Below the pieces are notes generated by a model that saw nothing but the letters and a program-made list of their open reading frames with translations, was not told the origin of the DNA and did not search any database. This document shows, one piece after another, positions 53,049-62,162 of a DNA stretch of 64,000 bases (its first letter is position 1; the number at the start of each line of letters is the position of its first letter). The DNA comes from Verrucomicrobiia bacterium (GTDB lineage: Bacteria > Verrucomicrobiota > Verrucomicrobiia > Limisphaerales > DASXHY01), in contig DASPIL010000096.1 of assembly GCA_035629175.1 (NCBI GenBank), positions 168,309-232,308 on the forward strand, in the 5' to 3' direction. A program made the position numbers and the translations under genes.

Positions 53049-54995
53049 TCATGGACTTCCAATCCGATAGAATCTTTGCGGAAGATTCGTTTCAACATCG
53101 TGCCAGCTCATCGTATCGGCGGAGGCAATCACCGCGCCGCTGAGGTCGGTCCAATTCGTGGTCCATGGGAGATCGCTGGCGAAAACGCGATAGCTGATGC
53201 CGGGCTGTGTGTTCCACGTGAGCAACAGTCCAGCTTCTGTAGATTCGGCGCGAACGTGAATGGGAGATGCCGGGAATTGCACGTTGACGGATGCGAAGGC
53301 GCCCTGGCTGAGGTTCAGGAACGTGCCGCTGGGAGAGAGTTTCTCCCGCACCGCGCGCACCATGTACCACGATTCTCCCGCGGGCGCAGAGGGATCGACG
53401 AACTCCGTGTTCGGAACTGGCTCAGGCGTGAGTCGCATGAAGGGGCCTTCCTTTGTCTCGGCTCGATAAACGTGATAGCCGAGAACCGCCGAGATCGTGG
53501 ATGACCAGGTCAACCTGACTGCGCCCTGTTGCGCGGCTGAGAGGTTTGTGACGCCTGCAAATGGATGCATGCGCAAGGTCGGGTCGCCCATGAGCGCAAT
53601 GTAAATCGCGCGCTGCATGGTGTTGGTGTCGCTTTGATACAGCGTGGAATTGTTCATCGTCAGGCGCGTGCTGTAACCGATCGGTTCGCCCATCCCCATG
53701 TGATGCAAAAACCAGTGTGGTTCGCCTGACATCATGCAGGCGAGTCCCATGGTGGGGGTTGCCAAAAACGCGCGCTGGAAATTGTCTCTGCAATCCCAAT
53801 TCCCAAACCAGCTTCCAAAAAGCATCACGAACATGGCCTTCGCATCCCGGTTCACGACATCGATGGTCCATGCCTCGAAATATTGGCCGCGCGTTCCCAA
53901 ATGGCTGATCCCCGTGTATTGGCCGCCAGCGCAACCGTAGGCCCAGAGATAACTCTCCGCTGCAAGCCGCGAAATCCATCGCTGATTTGCAGGAGCCGAG
54001 TCCGAAGTGTCCGCGAGCGTTGTGGCTCCATGCCCAAGAAGCGGATCAAACGCCCTGAATCCACTTGAAGCCGGTGCAAAGCCGTCGCTTACGCCACGCC
54101 GGTCGCCCATCAGCGCGCGCCGTGGAACGTTGATCAGTCCATGGCGCCAGGCGTGATCCTTGTTCAGATAATTTCGCGTGAGTTCAATTTCGTTTGGAAA
54201 TGGTGTGGGCGATCCCATCCCAGGCATGTCCCGCAGATCAACCCGTCCAACCATGAGTTCCACGTTCGAAGGCAGGTAGTCGGGATTTCCGCTCCAATCG
54301 CCATCCACGTCGCCGTAGTAAGCGTCTGCGGGCATTGGTCGCACGAGGTGTTCGTCGTAATTCAAATTTCCGGAGTGCAGGATCGGAACCCGTCCGATCA
54401 ACAGAACCGCCTGAAGATTCGTGTGCTGCTGATAATCGGCGACGATAAGGCTGCGCACGTGTGCTGGAGATTGGTTCGTCGTCACGACGTGCCGCAGCAC
54501 AAACCATCCATCACCCGTCAAATCCTCATCGAGGCGATCCAATTCTGCGGACAACGAGGGCAGTAGATAATCAGCGATGATGACTGCGACCGCGCCTCGG
54601 GAGTGCACCTCGGGAACCTCAATTCCTGAATGGATATAGCCGTAAGAAACGTAACCAGGCACGGCGCGCTTAACGACCTGGTATTCGTAGGATTTGCCGA
54701 TCTCCACTTCTGCATCCGTGAAGTTCGTGGTGGATCCGCTCAGCACCGTGCCCCAACCCCAATTCGTTTCATCCAGGCCCTTTCGAAAAACGGTATAGCT
54801 GATGGCGCCATATTGGTCAGGAATCCAGTTCAGGTGAATTTGCGGTGGAGAGGTTTCGGTAGCGGCAACAATTTGGACAGCATGCACCCAGGTGGAATCG
54901 CCGTAAACTCGATGCGCCGGAAGGAGATAAAAACATGCAAGCGCAATGCCGGGAAGCAGGCCGAACCGAAACAGATAAAACAACAAAGTCTTCAA
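53049..54995 (-). CDS. C25 (gingipain)-like secreted protein, probably not an active peptidase
   Basis: 648 residues with signal F-G-L-L-P-G-I-A-L-A-C-F-Y-L. An FN3-like domain covers about 40-135. The central part reads as a clan CD C25 fold: A-V-L-L-I-G-R-V-P, A-D-A-Y-Y-G-D-V-D-G-D and V-E-L-M-V-G-R-V-D-L are close to family motifs. Where active members have a G-H-G histidine this protein has A-Y-G-C-A-G-G, and where the catalytic cysteine precedes G-N-x-D it has G-S-W-F-G-N-W-D. So the dyad seems lost. FN3-like domains and a tail ending R-F-Y-R-I follow. A binding or structural role is inferred. Confidence 0.65.
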   Translation of the reverse strand: MKTLLFYLFRFGLLPGIALACFYLLPAHRVYGDSTWVHAVQIVAATETSPPQIHLNWIPDQYGAISYTVFRKGLDETNWGWGTVLSGSTTNFTDAEVEIGKSYEYQVVKRAVPGYVSYGYIHSGIEVPEVHSRGAVAVIIADYLLPSLSAELDRLDEDLTGDGWFVLRHVVTTNQSPAHVRSLIVADYQQHTNLQAVLLIGRVPILHSGNLNYDEHLVRPMPADAYYGDVDGDWSGNPDYLPSNVELMVGRVDLRDMPGMGSPTPFPNEIELTRNYLNKDHAWRHGLINVPRRALMGDRRGVSDGFAPASSGFRAFDPLLGHGATTLADTSDSAPANQRWISRLAAESYLWAYGCAGGQYTGISHLGTRGQYFEAWTIDVVNRDAKAMFVMLFGSWFGNWDCRDNFQRAFLATPTMGLACMMSGEPHWFLHHMGMGEPIGYSTRLTMNNSTLYQSDTNTMQRAIYIALMGDPTLRMHPFAGVTNLSAAQQGAVRLTWSSTISAVLGYHVYRAETKEGPFMRLTPEPVPNTEFVDPSAPAGESWYMVRAVREKLSPSGTFLNLSQGAFASVNVQFPASPIHVRAESTEAGLLLTWNTQPGISYRVFASDLPWTTNWTDLSGAVIASADTMSWHDVETNLPQRFYRIGSP

Positions 54996-55214
54996 ACGGA
55001 AAGCACCGTATCCTGGCCTTGGGGAAGGAAAAATGGGGCGATTTCCCGAGAAAGGGGAGTCTTACGTTCAAGGTCTGGATTGGAGCATCGCTGAATTCCG
55101 GGCCGTGAGTCGTCCCAAATCGACCCGATGATTCGCAAGTTGACAGGCCTGGGGGCGCCTTGGAGAGTCGTTGGGAACTCAGAAGGTCAAGCAAAACACA
55201 CAACCCATAAAATT

Positions 55215-56012
55215 ATGAAACTGTCCCGTTGGATTCTCGGAATCACCCTGGTCTTGGGAGCCAGCAGCGCTTCCGCCGCCGATCTGCTGCATCAATATTC
55301 ATTCAACAACGGCACTGCGAATGATTCCGTCGGCGGTGCGAACGGCACGCTGATGGGAACCACCTCAGTTTCCGGCGGTCAGCTTGTTCTTCCCGGCGGA
55401 AACAATGCTTCGGGCAATTACCTCAACCTTCCGGCTGCAACCATCGGCATCAATACGTATTCCGGCGTCACGTTGGAAATGTGGTCGACGCAACCGGCAA
55501 TCAACCAGGGCTTCTCAATGACCGCGACTTTCGGCGGAACCTGGGGGAACGGTCTTGGTCAAAATTACCTGATGATTTCCACAACCCGTGGTGACGATGT
55601 TTCGCGTGGTGCGATTGCGATCACGGCGGACGACGTTGAACCGTGGCTGGATGAAGTCTTTGTCAACGGCGCGGAAATGAATGATGCGCTCGAGCACTAT
55701 TATGCGGTGACGATTAATGGAACTCAGTTGGCCTATTACATCGATGGCGTCCTGCAGGGCACTGCGGCAGTGGCTCCTTCTGCGCTGAGTTCGCTCAGTA
55801 CGCAGTCGGCGTTCCTTGGCCGCGGAGTTTACAACGGGGATGCAATGGTCCAGGGCTCGATCAATGAGTTCCGGATTTGGAATGCCGCGCTGCCAGCGAG
55901 TGAAATTGCGCTTCATAACGTTTTGGGGGCCAATGTCGTGCCCGAACCGTCCGCCTTCGCGTTGGTGGGTTTTGGCATGGCGAGTCTGGTGGTTCTTCGC
56001 CGCCGCGCCTGA
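55215..56012 (+). CDS. PEP-CTERM-sorted LamG-like protein
   Basis: 265 residues from ATG 55215, chosen for its signal peptide (W-I-L-G-I-T-L-V-L-G-A-S-S-A-S-A). A concanavalin-like LamG domain starts L-L-H-Q-Y-S-F-N-N-G and ends I-N-E-F-R-I-W-N-A-A-L-P. The tail V-P-E-P-S-A-F-A-L-V-G-F, a hydrophobic helix and R-R-R-A is a PEP-CTERM sorting signal, processed by an exosortase in exopolysaccharide-producing bacteria. No exosortase is in the window. It is the only PEP-CTERM protein here; other secreted proteins carry a different tail. Confidence 0.9.
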   Translation: MKLSRWILGITLVLGASSASAADLLHQYSFNNGTANDSVGGANGTLMGTTSVSGGQLVLPGGNNASGNYLNLPAATIGINTYSGVTLEMWSTQPAINQGFSMTATFGGTWGNGLGQNYLMISTTRGDDVSRGAIAITADDVEPWLDEVFVNGAEMNDALEHYYAVTINGTQLAYYIDGVLQGTAAVAPSALSSLSTQSAFLGRGVYNGDAMVQGSINEFRIWNAALPASEIALHNVLGANVVPEPSAFALVGFGMASLVVLRRRA

Positions 56013-56030
56013 GTTTTCTTTTTTAGCCGG

Positions 56031-56060
56031 GACGCTCCTGACTTTTCGGGAGCGTTCTTT
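56031..56060 (+). terminator. Rho-independent terminator after the PEP-CTERM gene
   Basis: ACGCTCC(T) and (G)GGAGCGT form an 8-bp stem around a GACTTTTC loop, followed by TCTTTT. It starts 19 bases after the stop and lies before the convergent pseudopilin gene. Confidence 0.8.
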
Positions 56061-56085
56061 TGTACCGTTTCGCGCAGCGGAGCCT

Positions 56086-56925
56086 TCAGTGCATCCGCTG
56101 CTTGATGGTCGCTTTCAACCGCATCCAATCCGACATTTCTTCGTCGAGCACGGGTTGAACCCACATGCGAAATGTCTTCGGGACCTTCCACTTCCAATGC
56201 TCCACGTGGCCGTCCGCAAATGACATGTTCGCTCCCTGGCTGTGGCGATTGGCCGGCAAATCCCACCATGTCTTGCTGGCGTCATAATACTCCGTCGGCA
56301 TTCCAAACAAGGCGTCATACATTGTGTCAGCGTGTTCATCAATGAACACCAGGCACCCCGCGGGATCAGGATCCCGGATTTCGGAAACGCGCTTGAAACG
56401 TGGAATGTAATCGCGCATCACGGAGTCGTATTCGGGAAAGGAATTGATCGACTGGCTCATGTTATAACTGCGCGTGCGGAGTTGCGGCAGCTTGTTGCCA
56501 TGGGCGTCCTCGACCGTTGAATCATCAGAAGGACAGCGATAGATCGCCACGGTCTTGTTGTACGGGAAGAGCACGCCCTGTTCGATGTTCGTCGTCGTCA
56601 GGTCGTGCCGCGGCGAGCCGGCGCACCACGAGGCGCTGGACGCGAGCGACGCGCCGGAACTGGGGATCGCCACCACGGAATTGTTCGGCGGCACCTTGTC
56701 ATCGAAGTCAGACGCGTACATCTGCCAGCAGGTCTGCAGTTGTTTCATGTGATTCATGCACGCGACCCGTTTCGCGCGTTCCTTTCCCTCAGAGAGGCTG
56801 GGAAGCAGGATTGCGGCGAGGACTGCGATGATTGCGATGACGACGAGCAATTCCACCAGGGAAAACCCCTCACTTTTTTGCAGTAACAAGCACCGGAAAC
56901 GCCTCCCTGGAGACAATGAACTCAT
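56086..56925 (-). CDS. Prepilin-type N-terminal cleavage domain protein
   Basis: 279 residues from ATG 56925 (an ATG at 56961 is possible). The class III signal is [19 protein letters not shown], with the cleavage before Phe. The middle has C-M-N-H-M-K-Q-L-Q-T-C-W-Q-M-Y, and the end S-F-A-D-G-H-V-E-H-W-K-W, the D-G-H motif of this group. It is a paralogue of the proteins at 30982 and 32128. The nearest neighbour upstream is an M23 peptidase gene 72 bases away; a functional link is not evident. Confidence 0.85.
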   Translation of the reverse strand: MSSLSPGRRFRCLLLQKSEGFSLVELLVVIAIIAVLAAILLPSLSEGKERAKRVACMNHMKQLQTCWQMYASDFDDKVPPNNSVVAIPSSGASLASSASWCAGSPRHDLTTTNIEQGVLFPYNKTVAIYRCPSDDSTVEDAHGNKLPQLRTRSYNMSQSINSFPEYDSVMRDYIPRFKRVSEIRDPDPAGCLVFIDEHADTMYDALFGMPTEYYDASKTWWDLPANRHSQGANMSFADGHVEHWKWKVPKTFRMWVQPVLDEEMSDWMRLKATIKQRMH

Positions 56926-56997
56926 GGACTGTGAATATGCTCCCAGACGAATACCCCACAACAGCTCGCGGGGAATTGGAGTGAATAACCCAGCTGA

Positions 56998-58017
56998 TCA
57001 ATAGGTGATCAGGTCCAGAAGCCGCGTGCCGCGGGGCGTGAGTTGCCAGCGATTTCCCCTTTGGGTGACGAGGCGGCGGCAGGGGTTCTTGCGATATTCG
57101 GCCTCGTTCACGCTCAAGAGGTGATACTTGCCGCGATGCTTCATTTCGCTCGCCGCGCGAGGAATCAATTGAAACGGAACGCCATTGTAGTTCATCACCA
57201 GTTCGTAACCTGCAACACCTTCCTTCGCGGCAACCGCGTTTTGCGTTAGCAAGGGCGAATAGCGTTTCAGCCATGGAAATTCGCGGTCGCGCACGACCAC
57301 GCGGCAGAACTCCGTCTGCTTTTGGATGAATGGAACGAGGTTGAACCGGCCATTCTGTTCGATCAACAGGATCAGCCGCGGATCCAGTCCCAGCATGTTC
57401 TGGCCGTTCCAGTTTCCGTGATCGTTCCGTTCTCCCGGCGAGTTTTGCTTGAACCAGGTGCTGAAGCGGTCGTTGACGAGGAGGTTGATCTCGAAGTGCA
57501 GGTGCGCGCGGTCCCTGGAAATCCCCTCGCGCGTGTTCGCCGTTCGGCCCATGATGGCGATCTGTTCGCCCGCCTTCACCTCCTGGCCCGCTTTCAATCC
57601 GGGGACAGTTTCCGACAGATGCGCGTACAACGAGTACACCTCAAGATTTTCAATCCGATGTCGCAACACGATGTAATTGCCGTAATTCGATAGGCCTGAT
57701 TTGCGATTGATATAAGCGACAGTGCCATCCGCAGTGGCCAGGACGGGATCGAGCGGCTCGTTGCGCTTGTCGCGTTGCAGGCAGCGAATGTCGAGGCCTT
57801 CGTGCATTTGCCAGCCATCGCTGCGAACACAGCCGAAACAGCCGCTCGTCCAGGTTTTTCCGACGGTTTCGACGAAGAACTTCGGCTCGCCGCCTGGATC
57901 GAAAAGCGCGCGATTGGCGGTGGGAAGACGGAAAGGCTGTTGTCCGGCCGAACCGAGTGAATACAACCACACCAGAAGGAAGGCGCCGGCGGCGCGCGCA
58001 AAGGCAGCTCTCACCAT
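56998..58017 (-). CDS. M23 (LytM)-family metallopeptidase
   Basis: 339 residues with a hydrophobic N-terminus (A-G-A-F-L-L-V-W-L-Y-S-L-G). The zinc-site motifs are H-E-G-L-D-I (first His and Asp), Y-S-L-Y-A-H-L-S and R-A-H-L-H-F-E-I, as in endopeptidases that cut peptidoglycan cross-bridges. The final 110 residues form an extra domain (F-C-R-V-V-V-R-D ... P-R-G-T-R-L-L-D-L) with no clear match. Its ATG overlaps the stop of the lipoprotein gene by 7 bases, so the pair is translationally coupled. An envelope role is likely. Confidence 0.88.
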   Translation of the reverse strand: MVRAAFARAAGAFLLVWLYSLGSAGQQPFRLPTANRALFDPGGEPKFFVETVGKTWTSGCFGCVRSDGWQMHEGLDIRCLQRDKRNEPLDPVLATADGTVAYINRKSGLSNYGNYIVLRHRIENLEVYSLYAHLSETVPGLKAGQEVKAGEQIAIMGRTANTREGISRDRAHLHFEINLLVNDRFSTWFKQNSPGERNDHGNWNGQNMLGLDPRLILLIEQNGRFNLVPFIQKQTEFCRVVVRDREFPWLKRYSPLLTQNAVAAKEGVAGYELVMNYNGVPFQLIPRAASEMKHRGKYHLLSVNEAEYRKNPCRRLVTQRGNRWQLTPRGTRLLDLITY

Positions 58018-58541
58018 TTCGATTTCTCCGCGACCTGGCGGGCCAGGTTATTCAGGCCAAAAGCGATTTCCTCGGCTTCCTCGCGTGAAGCGTCGGGCGT
58101 GAATTGCAGGATTCCGCTTGAATTTCGCCGGTTCAACAGCGGCGCGCCCAGCCAGCGGCTTTCCTTGTTCTCAGGACCGAACGTGCTGAAGATGGCCATG
58201 TGCCTGCCGGGATTGGCGGTGCTGTATTGCTCGAGCAGCCACTTCCCGCGTTCGTTGAGCCGCAATTGCAGCGACCAGCCGTTTTGATCTCCGACGACAG
58301 CCGCCGAGGCTACTTCGGCCTCCGTGAGGAAAGGGGAGCGATCGACAGTGACTTCAACGGGTTTTGCGCGGAACACGGCGATGGTGCGGGAAAACACCGT
58401 GTTGTCCTGGTTGACCTCCAGGTGCATGGCGAGGGTGGTCACCTGCTTCTCCCGTTTTTTCTCCGGCGACTGGCAGCCGCATGCCAATCCCGCCAGCACG
58501 GCGAGCAAATAGAGATTGAATCCCAATCGCCTGGTTATCAT
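58011..58541 (-). CDS. Lipoprotein with SecDF P1-head-like domain
   Basis: 176 residues from ATG 58541, chosen because it gives a signal peptide with lipobox L-A-C-G-C. The frame is open upstream, but that would overlap the small gene at 58588. The domain P-F-L-T-E-A-E-V-A-S-A-A-V-V ... S-L-Q-L-R-L-N-E-R-G-K and R-H-M-A-I-F-S recalls the periplasmic P1 head of SecD. A role with the coupled M23 peptidase is inferred. Alternatives are a generic envelope lipoprotein. Confidence 0.65.
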   Translation of the reverse strand: MITRRLGFNLYLLAVLAGLACGCQSPEKKREKQVTTLAMHLEVNQDNTVFSRTIAVFRAKPVEVTVDRSPFLTEAEVASAAVVGDQNGWSLQLRLNERGKWLLEQYSTANPGRHMAIFSTFGPENKESRWLGAPLLNRRNSSGILQFTPDASREEAEEIAFGLNNLARQVAEKSKW

Positions 58542-58587
58542 AGTGTCCGCTAACAAAGTCGAACGCATTGCCAAAGTAAAGATTGAT

Positions 58588-58686
58588 ATGGGAAAACAGT
58601 ACAACAAAACCGAGAAACGCAAACGCCGCGACAGCTACAACAAACGCAAGCGCGAAACCGTGAAGGCGAAGCTGAAGAAGGCCTGA
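58588..58686 (+). CDS. 32-residue very basic protein
   Basis: M-G-K-Q-Y-N-K-T-E-K-R-K-R-R-D-S-Y-N-K-R, then further lysine and arginine, ending K-L-K-K-A. Seventeen of 32 residues are Lys or Arg. A terminator follows 17 bases after the stop, which supports an independent gene. The composition is that of small ribosome- or nucleic-acid-binding peptides, such as short ribosomal proteins; I do not recognise a named family. The lipoprotein gene is divergent from it. Confidence 0.7.
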   Translation: MGKQYNKTEKRKRRDSYNKRKRETVKAKLKKA

Positions 58687-58703
58687 TTTGATTTGCCCGA
58701 ACG

Positions 58704-58731
58704 AACCACCCGAACAGGGTGGTTTTTTTTT
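58704..58731 (+). terminator. Rho-independent terminator of the small basic gene
   Basis: AACCACCC and GGGTGGTT pair perfectly over 8 bp with a GAACA loop and a run of nine T. It ends the small gene at 58588 and precedes the convergent coiled-coil gene. Confidence 0.9.
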
Positions 58732-58748
58732 CTGCGACGGAATGCCGG

Positions 58749-59153
58749 TTACATCGGCTTCACACTCTGAAGCCGTTCCATCGCATCCTGCACCCCCTGC
58801 AGCGCTCGCAGCATCAGCGCGCGCATCTCGTCCGCGGGCGGATTTTTGGGATCGTTGAGCAGGTGCGTGAGTTCCTGCAGGACTTCAGGCGTCCGCTTCT
58901 GGAGGCTGGCAATTGTTTTCTCCCACGCGAGCTTGCGCTTCGCACAGGCGAGCAGCCCGCTCAGATATTCAATGTCCTGGCGTGTATCGCGCGGGCCGTT
59001 GAAACGGGTGTTGATGTCGATCAATTCCGATTGGAGTTCGCTGATCGTGCGCTCGCACCGTTCGATATCGCGCACGATGCCGTTCAGCTCGGAAACAACA
59101 TTTCGCTGTTGAGCAAGGCTGCGATCAGCGAGGCGGATATCTTTCAATGACAT
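58749..59153 (-). CDS. Coiled-coil hypothetical protein
   Basis: 134 residues from ATG 59153, with S-L-K-D-I-R-L-A-D at the start; the frame stays open to 59276 but the extension is arginine-rich and less likely. Most of it is predicted heptad helix (V-V-S-E-L-N-G-I-V-R-D-I-E-R, then I-S-E-L-Q-S-E-L-I-D-I). No catalytic motif is seen. It is divergent from polA with about 149 bases between. Role unknown. Confidence 0.6.
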   Translation of the reverse strand: MSLKDIRLADRSLAQQRNVVSELNGIVRDIERCERTISELQSELIDINTRFNGPRDTRQDIEYLSGLLACAKRKLAWEKTIASLQKRTPEVLQELTHLLNDPKNPPADEMRALMLRALQGVQDAMERLQSVKPM

Positions 59154-59302
59154 AGGAGTGGAGAACTGTAGCTTACGGAAGATGGCTGACGCAAGAAGTG
59201 CGCCGTTGGTTCGGATCTTCGGCACGCCGCGCCGGCGTCCCGGTTTCCGCTTGCGCGCCCCGTTGGCCGCCACCAAGTTGACGCGAACAACTCCGAATTA
59301 CG

Positions 59303-62134
59303 ATGGCGAAAAAGCTCTTCCTGCTGGACGGCATGGCATTGGTGTATCGGGCGCATTTCGCCCTGATCGCGCGCCCGATCTTCAACTCCAAAGGCATCAA
59401 TACATCCGCCCTTTACGGCTTCACCCAAACAATCCTGGACATCCTCGGCAAACAGCAGCCGACGCACCTCGCCGTTGCGATGGACACGGAGGCGCCGACA
59501 CCGCGCCACACGGTTTATCCCGATTACAAGGCGACCCGCCAAACCATGCCTGAGGATCTGTCCGCCGCGCTGCCGCATGTGCGGCGTATGCTTGAGGCGC
59601 TGCGGATTCCGTTGCTGGAATGCGACGGATACGAAGCCGACGACATCGTGGGGACGCTCGCGCGCAAGGCGGAGAAACAGGGCTTCCAAACGTACATGGT
59701 CACGCCCGACAAGGATTTTGGGCAACTCGTCGATGAGAACACGTTCCTCTACAAGCCGTCCCGCAGCGGAGAAGGCGTGGAGATTCTTGGCGTGGCCGAA
59801 ATCCAGCAGCGCTGGGGAATCCAAAAGCCCGAGCAGGTGATCGACGTTCTCGCGCTCATGGGCGATTCATCGGACAACATTCCGGGCGTTCCTGGCATCG
59901 GCGAAAAAACGGCGATCAAGCTGATTGGGGAGTTCGGCACCGTGGAAGCACTGCTGGAACGGACGGCCGAACTCAAAGGCCGCGTCCGCGAAACGCTCGA
60001 GAAGAATCGCGAGCTCGCGCTGCTGTCGAAACAGCTGGTGACGATCCTGTGCGACGCGCCGTGCGCCTATGAGCTGGAGGAATTGAAGTTGCGTCCGCCC
60101 GATGAAGAAGCGGTGAAGGCGATGTGCGTTGAGTTCGAGTTTAATTCCATTGGCCGCCGCCTGTTCGGCGATGATTTCAAAGCGGGCAGGGGATTCGCTC
60201 CGCCACCTGCGACCAATGCTCCCGCTCACAAGCGCAAAGCTCCTGAGGCGGACCTGGTGGGCGGCACCGCTGAGGATGATCGCGGCGAGGTTCTTGTTGA
60301 TGAACCCGCTCCCGCAATCAACCGTGCCGAGTTGAAGAAATTGGCGGACGTTTCCCATGATTATCGGATTGTGCCCGTTGGGGAATTGGATTCGCTGCTT
60401 GCGCGTCTTGCCGCGGCGGACGTGCTCGGGTTCAAGACGCTGACCTGCGGCGGCGATCCCAAGGAGGCCGTGCTCGAGGGATTGGCATTTTCGTTCAAAC
60501 CACACGAAGCGCTCTTCGTTCGTTTGCCAAACGGGAAAGAGCAGGCTGCAGCGGTTCTGGGGCGTTTTCGTTCCGTCCTGGCGAACGAGCGGTCCATCAA
60601 GGTGGGGCACAATCTCAAGTTCGACCTGAGCGTTCTCAAGTGGCACGGCATGGAGGTGCGAGGCCGATTGTTTGATCCGATGGTGGCGCACAGCCTGATC
60701 GAGCCAGACACGCGGCACGCTCTCGATTTTTTATCGGAGGCGTTTCTCGGCTACACCCCGAGCACTGCGGCGGCCGCGGGACAGGAGGAACAATTGACGC
60801 TTGGCGAGGATCCGTCAGAACGGCTGGCCGAGCGCGCGATGGAGGCGGCCGATCTCGCGTTGCAATTGCGTGCGGTTCTGGAGCCGCTGCTGGAGAAAAA
60901 AGGCCAGCACCAGGTTTTTTATGACATCGAGGCGCCCCTGATTCCCGTGCTTGTCCAGATGGAACACGAGGGGATCCGGATTGATCACGGTGCGTTGAAT
61001 GAATTCGCGGCGCACTTGTCAGCGGAAATGAATGCGCTCGAGAAATCGATTTGCGAGGCGGCCGGCCGGGAGTTCAACCTGAATTCAACGCGCCAGTTGG
61101 GCGAAGTGTTGTTCGATGTGCTCAAGGTTTGCGAGAAGCCGAAGAAGACGCGCACGGGACAATACGCAACGGACGAACAGACGCTGATGGCGCTCGCGCC
61201 CGAGCATGAAGTGGTGCAGCGGCTTCTGGAATATCGCGCGGCGTCCAAATTGAAGTCGACCTATGCGGATGCGTTGCCGCAAACCGTGTGGCCCGCAACG
61301 GGGCGCATTCACACCACCTATAACCAGGTGGCGACGGCAACAGGCAGGTTGAACTCGCAGAATCCGAACCTGCAGAACATCCCGATTCGCACCGACAAGG
61401 GGCAGGAAATCCGCAGGGCATTCGTACCGCGCGATCGCGATCATGCGCTGCTTTCGGCGGACTACTCGCAGATTGAATTGCGAATCATTGCCGCGCTGAG
61501 CCAGGAAGCAGGATTGCTGGAAGCATTTCGGACTGGCGTTGACGTTCATACGGCGACTGCTGCACGCGTATATGGCGTGGCTCTCGCCGGCGTTACGGCG
61601 GAGATGCGGCGCAAGGCCAAAATGGTGAACTATGGAATTGCGTACGGCATCTCGGCCTTCGGCCTGGCGCAACGATTGAACATTCCACGACGCGAAGGCG
61701 CAGAGATCATCAACCAGTATTTCGCCCAGTTCTCGGGCATTCGGGAGTTCATGGATCGAACCATCCAATTCGCACGCAAGCACGGTTATGTTGAAACCGT
61801 GACGGGACGCCGCCGATACCTGCGCGATGTGACGTCATCCAATGCCACCGTTCGCTCCGCGGCCGAGCGGAATGCGATCAACGCGCCGATCCAGGGCACG
61901 GCGGCGGACATGATCAAGGTGGCGATGATCCGCATTCACGGGGAATTGGAGCGGCAGGGTCTTCGCACGCGCATGCTGCTGCAGGTGCATGATGAACTCG
62001 TCTTCGATCTGCATCGGCCGGAGGAAGAGGTTGTTGTTCCGCTCGTGCGCGAACTGATGAAGACGGCCATTCCGTTGGAGGTTCCGATCGAGGTTGAGGT
62101 GGGCGTCGGGGAAACGTGGCTGGCGGCACACTAA
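59303..62134 (+). CDS. polA: DNA polymerase I, proofreading site degenerate
   Basis: 943 residues with three domains. The 5' nuclease domain (1-300) is intact: L-D-G-M-A-L-V-Y-R-A, G-Y-E-A-D-D-I-V, T-P-D-K-D-F and D-N-I-P-G-V-P-G-I-G. The polymerase domain has A-D-Y-S-Q-I-E-L-R, K-M-V-N-Y-G-I-A-Y-G and the catalytic V-H-D-E-L-V. In the 3'-5' exonuclease domain, exo I reads F-K-T-L-T where F-D-T-E-T is expected (Lys near 378, Leu near 380), the exo II Asp remains (near 441) and exo III has A-M-E-A-A-D instead of A-A-E-D-A-D. It should replicate and repair DNA without proofreading. Confidence 0.96.
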   Translation: MAKKLFLLDGMALVYRAHFALIARPIFNSKGINTSALYGFTQTILDILGKQQPTHLAVAMDTEAPTPRHTVYPDYKATRQTMPEDLSAALPHVRRMLEALRIPLLECDGYEADDIVGTLARKAEKQGFQTYMVTPDKDFGQLVDENTFLYKPSRSGEGVEILGVAEIQQRWGIQKPEQVIDVLALMGDSSDNIPGVPGIGEKTAIKLIGEFGTVEALLERTAELKGRVRETLEKNRELALLSKQLVTILCDAPCAYELEELKLRPPDEEAVKAMCVEFEFNSIGRRLFGDDFKAGRGFAPPPATNAPAHKRKAPEADLVGGTAEDDRGEVLVDEPAPAINRAELKKLADVSHDYRIVPVGELDSLLARLAAADVLGFKTLTCGGDPKEAVLEGLAFSFKPHEALFVRLPNGKEQAAAVLGRFRSVLANERSIKVGHNLKFDLSVLKWHGMEVRGRLFDPMVAHSLIEPDTRHALDFLSEAFLGYTPSTAAAAGQEEQLTLGEDPSERLAERAMEAADLALQLRAVLEPLLEKKGQHQVFYDIEAPLIPVLVQMEHEGIRIDHGALNEFAAHLSAEMNALEKSICEAAGREFNLNSTRQLGEVLFDVLKVCEKPKKTRTGQYATDEQTLMALAPEHEVVQRLLEYRAASKLKSTYADALPQTVWPATGRIHTTYNQVATATGRLNSQNPNLQNIPIRTDKGQEIRRAFVPRDRDHALLSADYSQIELRIIAALSQEAGLLEAFRTGVDVHTATAARVYGVALAGVTAEMRRKAKMVNYGIAYGISAFGLAQRLNIPRREGAEIINQYFAQFSGIREFMDRTIQFARKHGYVETVTGRRRYLRDVTSSNATVRSAAERNAINAPIQGTAADMIKVAMIRIHGELERQGLRTRMLLQVHDELVFDLHRPEEEVVVPLVRELMKTAIPLEVPIEVEVGVGETWLAAH

Positions 62135-62162
62135 GCGGTGCCTTGCAGCTTCGTAGCGCGGT

